A DNA stretch of 64,000 nucleotides from an uncultured Clostridia bacterium (GTDB lineage: Bacteria; Bacillota; Clostridia; Oscillospirales; CAG-272), in the NCBI GenBank assembly GCA_948466345.1, contig CAOKAC010000007.1, forward strand, positions 44,273 through 108,272, given 5' to 3'. Of the stretch, positions 8,668 through 16,480 are shown piece by piece. Both the position numbers and the translations under genes were made by a program. Under the pieces are notes generated by a model. The model had not been told where the DNA came from, did not search any database, and saw nothing but the letters and a program-made list of their open reading frames with translations. Numbering within the stretch: the stretch's first letter is position 1; the number at the start of each line of letters is the position of its first letter.

Positions 8668-9225
8668 ATGAATGTTTATGATTTTGATAAAACAATTTAT
8701 GACGGTGATAGTACCATAGACTTTTATTTATATTGCCTGCGCAAGCGACCGAAAATACTTTGCTGTGCTTTTCGGCAATGCCGCGGTATCCTGCTTCACA
8801 AAATGCACAAAATTGACACAACCGCCATGAAAGAGCAGTTTTTTTCGTTTTTACTTAAACTGGACAATCCCAATGCCCTTGTAGATGCCTTTTGGCAAAA
8901 AAAGCAAAAGAAAATAAAGCAGTGGTATTTACAAAGAAAAGATGCATCCGATGTGGTTATTTCCGCCTCCCCTGCATTTTTGCTGCTGCCTATTTGTGAA
9001 AAGCTGGCTATTACAGAGCCGATTGCAACACAGATGGATATCGCTACCGGAAGTATACAAGGTTCCAATTGCAAGGGGGAAGAAAAGGTCCGCAGATTTT
9101 ACGCCCGATATCCTAATGCAATAATGCAACAGTTTTACTCTGATTCTAAAACAGATACCCCCCTGGCCAATCTTGCACAAACAGCATTTTTGGTTCAAGG
9201 AAATACACTTCTTCCATGGAAATAA
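8668..9225 (+). CDS. HAD-IB phosphatase of the UbiA/GT cassette
   Basis: A 185-aa SerB/PSP-like HAD phosphatase. Motif I is DFDKT (5-9), motif II is the SAS of VISASP (about 91-96), the motif III lysine lies in NCKGEEK and motif IV is SDSKTD. The small cap matches subfamily IB. There is no membrane segment. In the phosphoribosyl-lipid pathway the 5-phosphate of the lipid-linked sugar must be removed before use, and this gene is well placed for that. In mycobacteria that role is assigned to a different (PAP2-type) phosphatase. The link is an inference from operon context. Confidence 0.78.
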   Translation: MNVYDFDKTIYDGDSTIDFYLYCLRKRPKILCCAFRQCRGILLHKMHKIDTTAMKEQFFSFLLKLDNPNALVDAFWQKKQKKIKQWYLQRKDASDVVISASPAFLLLPICEKLAITEPIATQMDIATGSIQGSNCKGEEKVRRFYARYPNAIMQQFYSDSKTDTPLANLAQTAFLVQGNTLLPWK

Positions 9226-9230
9226 TACTT

Positions 9231-9278
9231 ACAAATAAAAGAAGAACGCAGGATTTCCTGCGTTCTTCTTTTATTTGT
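9231..9278. terminator. Bidirectional terminator, perfect 23-bp stem
   Basis: ACAAATAAAAGAAGAACGC... pairs perfectly over 23 bp (9231-9253 with 9256-9278) with an A-rich left arm and T-rich right arm, so it can end transcripts from both sides. It overlaps the last codons of the minus-strand gene at 9271. Confidence 0.88.
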
Positions 9279-9741
9279 CTTCCGCGCCCATGGAATTGAT
9301 CTCCTGCGCCAGAGAAGACAACCGATGTTCTATTTTTTTCATATCATCCTCGTAAATCGTGCCCTTCAGATATTCTTCCTCTACCCGATCCATCTGCTCC
9401 AGCACATCCATCCATTTACTGCGCACAGCGCTCCAGCGAACAAACTTATGAAGGGATCGGCACAGCACGCCGCCGGCTACAAACCAAGTCAACGTAACCA
9501 GCGCAGCATACAGAGCAATGAAACAAACAAGACTTATCAATTTTTCATTATCGTAGGCCGCCATCATAAAAGAACATAGCGCAAGGAACAGTATTACTGC
9601 GCCAATACAAGTAATCAGCAGCGTCTTTTTATATTTTTTAGAAAATATGTCTACATGGTCCTGGGCACTGCTGCGCATCTCGTGAAATAGAATGTCCTGG
9701 GTCTTTTCTTCTTCACTTCTTGGTTGATACAATCCCTTCAC
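9271..9741 (-). CDS. Two-TM membrane protein, unknown family
   Basis: A 156-aa protein with a basic N-terminal cytoplasmic segment, two adjacent membrane segments in the middle (TLLITCIGAVILFLALC and LVCFIALYAALVTLTWFV), and an acidic helical C-terminus with coiled-coil character (LEQMDRVEEEYLKG, then IEHRLSSLAQEI). I do not recognise the family. The GTG at 9741 is preferred because an AAAGGA lies just before it. A TTG at 9786 would overlap rsmA and has no ribosome site. It begins 16 nt after the rsmA stop, as the last gene of the long operon. Confidence 0.6.
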   Translation of the reverse strand: MKGLYQPRSEEEKTQDILFHEMRSSAQDHVDIFSKKYKKTLLITCIGAVILFLALCSFMMAAYDNEKLISLVCFIALYAALVTLTWFVAGGVLCRSLHKFVRWSAVRSKWMDVLEQMDRVEEEYLKGTIYEDDMKKIEHRLSSLAQEINSMGAEDK

Positions 9742-9757
9742 GCTTCCTTTCTTATTA

Positions 9758-10702
9758 TTATGTAAGCCGATGTGCCAATGCGACAAACTGCTCTGCCGAT
9801 AGTTTTTCTCCCCGAATATCAGTCCGCAAGTTTAAATCCTCCAATGCTGCAGTGACAGCTTCTCTTGTATATACACAAGACAGCGCGTTGACCAATGTTT
9901 TTCTCCGTTGCCCAAATCCAAGAGAAATTAGTTCTTTAGCTCTCGCAATCAGTGCATCTAATGCCACATCGTCTATGGGCAGCCCGTCTATAACATCTCG
10001 TATGCCATTTGGATATAGTTGCACCTGTACCACAGACGATGCAACCTTGGGCTGAGGTAAGAAATTGCCTGCTGAAACGGAAAAAAGCTTCTTTGCAGTC
10101 CCCGCAAGACAAACCGCTGCAGTAATTGCTCCATAAGCAGCCGAACCCGCAGGTGCACACAGACGATCCGCTACTTCTGTCTGCACAAGTATAGTTACAG
10201 ACTGAATTCGAGACGGCTGGGAAGGCTTTTGCGCCTCTAAAAGTTTCATGAGAATAGGCGTGGTAATATAATACGGAAGGTTTGCACATACATGCACCGC
10301 ACCACCACCAAACTGCTGCTCCAAAAATTCAGGTACATCTAGTTTCATAAAATCTTCATGGATCACCTGCACATTTGTACAGTCCGAAAGGGTCTCATCC
10401 AGAAGAGGAATCAATCCCCGGTCAATTTCCACTGCCGCAACGCGGTCATATAACGCAGAAAGATACCGCGTCATAGCGCCAAGTCCTGGTCCGATTTCCA
10501 AGGCATATAGTGGCTGCGTGTAGCCGCCGTGCCATGCCTCTTTTGGCACAGAAGCTTCCGCGATTTCCTGTGGGATTCTGGAATTGATCAAAAAGTTTTG
10601 GCCGAACCCCTTCTTAGGCGCAAGATGATATTTTGCAAGAAGTTCTTTCACTACAGCAGGACTGCAGAGATTTTTATCCCACGTCTCCATACTACCGCTC
10701 AA
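9758..10702 (-). CDS. rsmA: 16S rRNA dimethyladenosine transferase
   Basis: Dimethylates the two adjacent adenosines near the 3' end of 16S rRNA using SAM (KsgA). At 314 aa it is slightly longer than usual. The SAM-binding motif EIGPGLGAMT is at about 70-79, the catalytic NLPYYI at about 141-146, and the N-terminal KKGFGQNFL is typical of the family. The TTG at 10702 overlaps the upstream stop as TTGA, with GAGGG 4 nt before, which suggests coupling; an ATG at 10690 is an alternative. It lies in the operon downstream of glyQS. Confidence 0.93.
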   Translation of the reverse strand: MSGSMETWDKNLCSPAVVKELLAKYHLAPKKGFGQNFLINSRIPQEIAEASVPKEAWHGGYTQPLYALEIGPGLGAMTRYLSALYDRVAAVEIDRGLIPLLDETLSDCTNVQVIHEDFMKLDVPEFLEQQFGGGAVHVCANLPYYITTPILMKLLEAQKPSQPSRIQSVTILVQTEVADRLCAPAGSAAYGAITAAVCLAGTAKKLFSVSAGNFLPQPKVASSVVQVQLYPNGIRDVIDGLPIDDVALDALIARAKELISLGFGQRRKTLVNALSCVYTREAVTAALEDLNLRTDIRGEKLSAEQFVALAHRLT

Positions 10703-11577
10703 AGCACCCTCACCTGATACCCAGTTTCAAAGCGTTCTCCCGGCTCTAAATACTTTACATATTTTTTATCGGCCATGTCCGGTGTCTCGTCCAACCCACC
10801 CGGCAGTCCATTCCAAGGCTCTAAACAGATAAAAGGTGCATTCATTTTTATCGGCGTCCAAAATCCAATAGCGTCAAAAGATGCAAAGTCAAACTGGATA
10901 CCATGACCGGTAGTTCTGTTGACAAGCTGCAGACTTTTCTGCGGAAGATTTTCCACTACAATGGCATCATCGTCATAATCGCTGTATCGCAGCGGCAATT
11001 CGTTATTTTGAATTACATCCAAAGCTGGAGAAGTAGGATCCATGTAGCCGCTCCCCGGTTCTGTTACATGCGCTACCGCTCCGGCGGCATCCGCAAATCG
11101 GATACTGTAATCAGAAAATTGCTCTCCCACACGCAAAGGACAGTTGAAACCGGGATGTCCGCCGATACAAAACGGCATTTTTTTTATGTCTGTATTGGTT
11201 ACGCGGTATGTGGTAGAAAATCCATCGTCCGTCACCTGATGGATGATTTCTAAAGTAAAATCATAGGGATATGCCTGTTTACTGTCCGCACTTTGCTTAA
11301 GCTGAAATACAACATAATCCGGCGCTACCTGTACCGGCGTATACTCCGCCTTTCTAGCAATTCCGTGCTTTGGCATTGGATAGGAGATTCCATCCAGAAT
11401 GACGCGATCCTCTTTTGCCCTGCATACAACAGGAAACAGGCAAGGCGCCTGTCCGCTCCAATATCTGCTGTCTCCCTGCCATACATATTCGATTTCCTGA
11501 TGCTGAAAAGAAGTCAGTTCACCGCCTTGGGTGCTGCAGGCAGCCACAGCGCCTCCCTTTTGTATCGTAAAGGTCAT
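10699..11577 (-). CDS. Aldose 1-epimerase family protein (LacX/GalM-like)
   Basis: A beta-sandwich protein of 292 aa of the galactose mutarotase superfamily. Visible conserved parts are CLFPVVCRAKED near 46-57, KHGIAR (the active-site histidine), GGHPGFNCPL (the second histidine) and CLEPWNG near the C-terminus (catalytic Glu). The LacX subgroup has unknown substrates but interconverts sugar anomers or binds sugar phosphates. It overlaps rsmA by 4 bp and follows glyQS by 17 nt. A GGGGATT ribosome site precedes the ATG. The metabolic reason for its place beside translation genes is unclear. Confidence 0.85.
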   Translation of the reverse strand: MTFTIQKGGAVAACSTQGGELTSFQHQEIEYVWQGDSRYWSGQAPCLFPVVCRAKEDRVILDGISYPMPKHGIARKAEYTPVQVAPDYVVFQLKQSADSKQAYPYDFTLEIIHQVTDDGFSTTYRVTNTDIKKMPFCIGGHPGFNCPLRVGEQFSDYSIRFADAAGAVAHVTEPGSGYMDPTSPALDVIQNNELPLRYSDYDDDAIVVENLPQKSLQLVNRTTGHGIQFDFASFDAIGFWTPIKMNAPFICLEPWNGLPGGLDETPDMADKKYVKYLEPGERFETGYQVRVL

Positions 11578-11594
11578 TGTAGAATCCCCTTTTC

Positions 11595-13001
11595 TTAAAA
11601 TGCAAGTTTCTCTGCTAAATAGGCGTTTAAATCAGCAATTGCAACCCGCTCTTGCTCCATAGAATCTCGCTCACGTACGGTAACGCAGCCATCCGTTTCC
11701 GAATCAAAATCGTAGGTAATGCAGAAAGGTGTGCCAATTTCGTCCTGCCGGCGATACCGCTTCCCAATAGAACCTGTTTCATCAAATTCAATGCGGTATG
11801 CTTTTGCCAGTTGTGCATAGACTTCTTCTGCTTTTTCTGTAAGTTTTTTAGAAAGCGGAAGCACTGCGGCCTTGATAGGTGCCAACGCAGGATGCAGGTG
11901 GAGTACAACACGAGTATCGTTCTTCTCTGCGTCTACCACTTCCTCATCATATGCATCAATCAAAAAAGCAAGGGCCACACGATCTGCACCAAGAGACGGT
12001 TCGATTACATAAGGAATATATTTTTCACCGGATTCTGGATCAAAATACTCCATCGATTCACCGGATTCGTTTTGATGCGCTTTCAGGTCAAAATCCGTTC
12101 TGTCAGCAATTCCCCATAGTTCTCCCCAGCCAAAGGGAAATAGATATTCAAAGTCAGTTGTGGCGTTAGAATAATGACTCAATTCCGCCTGTTCATGATC
12201 CCGCAGACGCAAATTTTCATCGGTAAGGCCAAGAGAAAGAAGAAACTGATGACAGTATTCCTTCCAAAAAGCAAACCATTCTAAATCTTCTCCGGGTTTG
12301 CAGAAAAATTCTAATTCCATCTGCTCAAACTCTCTGGTTCGAAAGGTAAAGTTTCCGGGAGTGATCTCATTACGAAAACTTTTCCCTACTTGGCAAATAC
12401 CGAAAGGCATTTTCTTTCTGGCCGTACGCTGCACGTTTTTGAAGTTTACAAAAATTCCCTGCGCTGTCTCCGGGCGCAAATATAATTCCGTAGAAGAATC
12501 CTCTGTAACGCCCTGAAAAGTTTTAAACATCATATTGAATTTACGTATATCTGTAAAATCGCACTTGCCGCAGCCTGGACATACAATTCCCTTTTCACGG
12601 ATATATGCGGTCATTTCTTCATTTGAAAGAGCGTCCGCAACCATTTCAATTCCCTGCGCTGCATTCCAGTCATCAATTAATTTATCTGCCCGATGCCGCA
12701 TTTTACAAGCTTTGCAATCAATCAGCGGATCGTTAAAATTTACCACATGGCCGGATGCCACCCATGTTTTAGGGTTCATCAAAATAGCCGCGTCCAGTCC
12801 TACATTATATTTGCATTCCTGAACAAACTTTTTCCACCATGCCTTTTTTACATTGTTTTTATATTCGACCCCCAGCGGGCCGTAGTCCCATGCATTTGCA
12901 AGACCTCCGTATATTTCAGACCCGGCATATACAAATCCCCTGTTTTTACAGAGCGCTACAATTTTTTCCATTGTTTTTTCGCTGTTTTTCATTCGTGCCA
13001 T
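11595..13001 (-). CDS. glyQS: Glycyl-tRNA synthetase, single-chain alpha2 type
   Basis: Charges tRNA-Gly. At 468 aa it is the dimeric, eukaryote-like form common in Gram-positive bacteria. Visible are the N-terminal [14 protein letters not shown], the class II motif 2 region with IGTPF and [12 protein letters not shown], the glycine-specific [10 protein letters not shown], and motif 3 [10 protein letters not shown] followed by the anticodon-binding domain. Zinc-binding-type cysteines (CKAC and CPGCGKC) occur at about 95-150. The ATG at 13001 is chosen because AAAGGA lies 9 nt upstream; in-frame codons further upstream do not look like this family. No T-box is present, because the LCP-like gene ends only 37 nt upstream. 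Confidence 0.95.
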   Translation of the reverse strand: MARMKNSEKTMEKIVALCKNRGFVYAGSEIYGGLANAWDYGPLGVEYKNNVKKAWWKKFVQECKYNVGLDAAILMNPKTWVASGHVVNFNDPLIDCKACKMRHRADKLIDDWNAAQGIEMVADALSNEEMTAYIREKGIVCPGCGKCDFTDIRKFNMMFKTFQGVTEDSSTELYLRPETAQGIFVNFKNVQRTARKKMPFGICQVGKSFRNEITPGNFTFRTREFEQMELEFFCKPGEDLEWFAFWKEYCHQFLLSLGLTDENLRLRDHEQAELSHYSNATTDFEYLFPFGWGELWGIADRTDFDLKAHQNESGESMEYFDPESGEKYIPYVIEPSLGADRVALAFLIDAYDEEVVDAEKNDTRVVLHLHPALAPIKAAVLPLSKKLTEKAEEVYAQLAKAYRIEFDETGSIGKRYRRQDEIGTPFCITYDFDSETDGCVTVRERDSMEQERVAIADLNAYLAEKLAF

Positions 13002-13038
13002 GAAGCTGTTTCCTTTCGTCCTTTGTTCCAAATAAAAT

Positions 13039-14208
13039 TCATCTGTATTTATAAAAATATTGCACTGCGCCTTCGACATCCGGATTGTAATACGCTCCCT
13101 GAGATCCCTTCACAGGAACAAACCGGCCCGGATATACAAGCGTTTGTACTTCTAGCCAGGAATATGCCTGTATTACCTCAGCCGCATCTTTTACAACGGA
13201 TTGATCCAAACTACTTTCCCGAAATTTATTTTTTAACCCTTCATAATAGGAAAGCAAACCGCTTTCTGATGTTTTTGACAGATTTTTCAAAACACCCTGG
13301 GCAAAACTTTGCAGAATTGTCATTTCATCTCCTACACCATCTGTATAATCACTATACAGCAGTGCCGCTTCCAACTTAGCGGACAGCTTTACAACGTCTG
13401 TCTTTTCCAGTTCTACCTTATATACCGGAGCATCTTCAGATGCTGCCTCATCTTCCTCTGTATCAGACTGCTGGGGAGGCTTTGACACATATAGGGGGCC
13501 GTTAGAATAAATGTCTACTGGTATTTTACAATCTATTCCACCAATCACATTGGCCAAAGATACAAGATCCGTACAGTTCAGCACGGTATATTGATCCACC
13601 GTCATGCCTGTAAGTCCTTCCACCTTTGCCTTTAAGAAATCCATTCCAAAATAAGAATATATTTCACTTAAATTATAGTCACCCGAACCAGTTTCCACTC
13701 TGGTGATAGGCGGAATAGCCATAACCGTGTATTCCCGCAAATTTACATTAGCATGAACGAGTACAATACCTGCCGTTCCAACATATCGGTAGTTTTTCCC
13801 TAACAGTCCAAACGCATCTTCTTCATCTATATTTTTAATCTCATTTTTATCTGGGAAATAATCATAAACGGAAGGACGTTTATCCGTAATCACCATGAGC
13901 CACGTAAAAGAAGAGCCTGAAAGCTCTCTTGTAAAACGCTCATCCTGCTTTTCTCCAGAAGGGTTTGTGGTCTCCACTGGAGTAAGCACATCGCTCAAAT
14001 CCTTTGCCCCGTCTCCAGTAAACACATCACAAACTGTATTTGCAACAAAACGAGCCGCAAAAATTGCCACGATTCCAAGAATTACAAATGAAATACCTAG
14101 GGTAATTCCAAAGTTACGCAGATTCCGAATCTGTGCGCCGCCTTTTTTAGGCGTGCTCTGCTGCTGGTCGGTCGCAGCATCTTTTTTCATTAGTTTTTTT
14201 TCATTCAA
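13039..14208 (-). CDS. LCP (LytR-CpsA-Psr)-like protein, probably degenerate
   Basis: A type II membrane protein of 389 aa: a basic N-terminus, one membrane segment at about 33-55, and an extracellular domain. The region [13 protein letters not shown], then the segment ending [11 protein letters not shown], follows the LCP fold in order. LCP enzymes move polymers from undecaprenyl carriers to peptidoglycan. Here the usual SIPRD is AIPPI, and the conserved LxGxxALxYxRxR is replaced by [17 protein letters not shown], so the key arginines are missing. Activity is therefore doubtful. The TTG at 14208 overlaps the previous stop as TTGA and has AAAGGTGAG nearby. It belongs to the wall-polymer operon. 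Confidence 0.65.
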   Translation of the reverse strand: MNEKKLMKKDAATDQQQSTPKKGGAQIRNLRNFGITLGISFVILGIVAIFAARFVANTVCDVFTGDGAKDLSDVLTPVETTNPSGEKQDERFTRELSGSSFTWLMVITDKRPSVYDYFPDKNEIKNIDEEDAFGLLGKNYRYVGTAGIVLVHANVNLREYTVMAIPPITRVETGSGDYNLSEIYSYFGMDFLKAKVEGLTGMTVDQYTVLNCTDLVSLANVIGGIDCKIPVDIYSNGPLYVSKPPQQSDTEEDEAASEDAPVYKVELEKTDVVKLSAKLEAALLYSDYTDGVGDEMTILQSFAQGVLKNLSKTSESGLLSYYEGLKNKFRESSLDQSVVKDAAEVIQAYSWLEVQTLVYPGRFVPVKGSQGAYYNPDVEGAVQYFYKYR

Positions 14209-14708
14209 TTTTGCACACTCACCTTTGATATATCTGTAATCAAAATCTCTGCCGTCATTTCCGTGCTATAAACTGTAAGGGGCATATTAGCAGCCAAATA
14301 CATCTTATCCTCCAGCATAAATCCCCGCTCTGTCATAACGCCTTCCACTTTTGCAGTTCCTTTTACATCTACACGGCCACTGGAATTATAACTGGCCACG
14401 TATTGGCCGTTTTCATCCTCCAGATACTCTCGTGTGGGAGTAAATACAGCATCGCCAGTAAGTGAACCAAACGGAGTTCCATCTTCTAAGTAATACTCCA
14501 TTCCCTCACTGAAATAATCGCTGTACTCACTGCGCATATCCGTTATCACATATGAAATCAGGTATTCCCCCGGCGCTTCCTTAGTAAATATACTACGCTC
14601 TCCTGCCGCAATGCGAATTCCGATGCCTGCGACACACATCAACAAAAGCAGCCACAAAAACACGTCCGCAGCTGAATATTGCCGCAGCTTCTTCGCTTTC
14701 TTTTTCAT
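14205..14708 (-). CDS. DUF4330-like single-TM protein (second copy)
   Basis: A 167-aa protein with a basic N-terminus, one membrane segment at about 14-33 and an extracellular beta-rich domain. The layout matches the DUF4330 family and resembles the gene at 16000-16467, which lies on the other side of tagO. The family has no known function but recurs beside polysaccharide genes. It contains GKAxVEG-like strands in the second half. The ATG at 14708 follows a weak AAGG-type site. It overlaps the LCP-like gene by 4 bp, so the two are translationally coupled. Assignment rests on architecture, not on a database match. Confidence 0.6.
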   Translation of the reverse strand: MKKKAKKLRQYSAADVFLWLLLLMCVAGIGIRIAAGERSIFTKEAPGEYLISYVITDMRSEYSDYFSEGMEYYLEDGTPFGSLTGDAVFTPTREYLEDENGQYVASYNSSGRVDVKGTAKVEGVMTERGFMLEDKMYLAANMPLTVYSTEMTAEILITDISKVSVQN

Positions 14709-14759
14709 AAATAGTCTTTGATCCTGCCTTTCTCTAAAACTTACGGCAAATTGCGCCTG

Positions 14760-15935
14760 TTACTTAGATTGTTTTTCCTGATCGGCTATTCCGTCTTCTT
14801 CCGTCTCCTTTAATTCCATTGTTTCCTTAGACTCCTGTATGGCTTTGGCTTCTTCCAACCGCTTTTCGCTGATATGTTCAGCCAATCCGGACAAAATTCT
14901 GGTGCTGGGTTTACGCAGACACAAGAAATTAAGGACCAAAACCACAATTGCTGCCACAGCTATAATCATACTCTTCCATGCACGCGATTCATGGAACATT
15001 GCGTCGGTATACGTGACAGCTACCAGCCCCATAATCCCACTGATTGCGTATAGTAGGCGCACTGCTTCTTTATGGGTAAATCCCATATCTACAAGCTTGT
15101 GATGGAGATGCCCCCGGTCTGGATGGAAAGGACTTTGTTTATGGATCAGACGCCGTCCAATCGCTACCAACGTATCCATCAAAGGAAGGGCAAAAATGGA
15201 CAGTGGAACCAGGAAAGACAATACTGTATGCAGTTTAAATACACCCTGCACCGATATAATTGCCAATGTGTATCCCAAAAACAGCGCTCCAGTGTCGCCC
15301 ATAAATATGCTGGCAGGATTTTTATTATACGGTAAAAATCCTCCGCAAGAGCCTACAAGAATGGCGGTGATAAGTGCCGAGGTCATGTCGCCGGTAATCA
15401 AAACTACACCTAAAATGGAGAGAGAAGTAATCGCACTAACCCCGCAGGCAAGACCGTCTAATCCATCAATCAAGTTAATAGCGTTAGAGAGCCCTACAAT
15501 CCAGAAAAGCGTGATAGGAATAGCAAACATTCCAAATTCAATGACCGTGCCAAACATGGTCACTTGATCAATGACAACACCAAAGCACACAGCGACTCCC
15601 GCTGCACAAATCTGCACAAGCAGCTTGAGCAGCGCGGAAAGACGGAGTATATCATCTAAAATTCCCAAAATAACCAAAATCGCGCCGCCAGTCCAAATAG
15701 CAAACAACTCTGCAGAAAAATCACAGAACACCAGCGTAGATACAGTAAAGCCGATGAATATACCCAGCCCCCCGATGCGAGGAGTAGGCTTTTTATGCAT
15801 TCTGCGGGCATCTGTTGGAATATCAACCGCTCCGATACGAAAAGCCAGCAGGCGCACAGGCGGAGTAACGGTATACGAAATCAGCGCCGCACAAACCACG
15901 GCAACAATTGCAAATATAGTGGATGTAAGATTCAT
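14760..15935 (-). CDS. tagO: Undecaprenyl-phosphate sugar-1-phosphate transferase (TagO/WecA-like)
   Basis: A polytopic enzyme of 391 aa that moves a HexNAc-1-phosphate to undecaprenyl phosphate and so starts synthesis of a wall teichoic acid-like or other secondary wall polymer. Motifs are DARRMHKKPTPRIGGL, LGILDDILRL, NAINLIDGLDGLA and PDRGHLHH, the last being the WecA/TagO-type signature. It has about ten membrane segments and a polar acidic C-terminal tail of about 40 aa. The ATG at 15935 has TTGGAG 5 nt upstream; a GTG at 15968 does not. It sits between two DUF4330-like genes. Confidence 0.9.
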   Translation of the reverse strand: MNLTSTIFAIVAVVCAALISYTVTPPVRLLAFRIGAVDIPTDARRMHKKPTPRIGGLGIFIGFTVSTLVFCDFSAELFAIWTGGAILVILGILDDILRLSALLKLLVQICAAGVAVCFGVVIDQVTMFGTVIEFGMFAIPITLFWIVGLSNAINLIDGLDGLACGVSAITSLSILGVVLITGDMTSALITAILVGSCGGFLPYNKNPASIFMGDTGALFLGYTLAIISVQGVFKLHTVLSFLVPLSIFALPLMDTLVAIGRRLIHKQSPFHPDRGHLHHKLVDMGFTHKEAVRLLYAISGIMGLVAVTYTDAMFHESRAWKSMIIAVAAIVVLVLNFLCLRKPSTRILSGLAEHISEKRLEEAKAIQESKETMELKETEEDGIADQEKQSK

Positions 15936-15999
15936 AACAGCTCCAATCTGCCCAGTAGGCAAAAACACATGAAAAGGTTGGACTTGTCCGCGTCCGCTC

Positions 16000-16467
16000 C
16001 TATTCGATCACATTAACACTGATGCACTGCGCTTCACAGTACAATTCGGGAAACTGCACAGCCAACGACATCCCTGACTGAATGGAATGTCCGCCAACGA
16101 TATACCCTGTATTGGTCTGCACCGCGTCCGCTTCTATGGTCACATATAGCATACTGTGCTCTTCCATTTCCGTATGAACGGGGTTTCCCGCTTTATCCGT
16201 CCCTTTAAAATAGGCAGGGGCCGTAGAAACACCAGTGACAATGCCAATTTCCCGTTTATCATTATAGGAAAACGCTGGACTTTCAGGCGTAACCTTGCTG
16301 CAAAAATCTGTCTGTATTTGCGGCACCTCCAGCACATAACGAATCCGTACATTTTCCTGACCGCCGGGATAAATTACAATCCGGTAACCCCCTGCGGCTA
16401 AAATAGCAAGGACTGCAAGCAGAATAACAAAATCGATAATATTGGGTTTTCGTTTTCTCTCCTGCAT
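16000..16467 (-). CDS. DUF4330-like single-TM protein (first copy)
   Basis: A 155-aa protein with a basic head (MQERKRKPN), the typical IIDFVILLAVLAILAAGG membrane segment, and a C-terminal extracellular domain with several beta strands ending in ISVNVIE. This is the standard DUF4330 layout. An AGAGGATATG site precedes the ATG. It begins 13 nt after the O-antigen-ligase-like gene and is followed by tagO. Its role is unknown; context suggests involvement in export or attachment of the polymer begun by TagO. Confidence 0.75.
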   Translation of the reverse strand: MQERKRKPNIIDFVILLAVLAILAAGGYRIVIYPGGQENVRIRYVLEVPQIQTDFCSKVTPESPAFSYNDKREIGIVTGVSTAPAYFKGTDKAGNPVHTEMEEHSMLYVTIEADAVQTNTGYIVGGHSIQSGMSLAVQFPELYCEAQCISVNVIE

Positions 16468-16480
16468 CGCGCATATCCTC

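Noticed and set aside
13002..13038. T-box leader for glyQS
   Set aside because: Only 37 nt lie between the LCP-like gene and glyQS, too short for a T-box.
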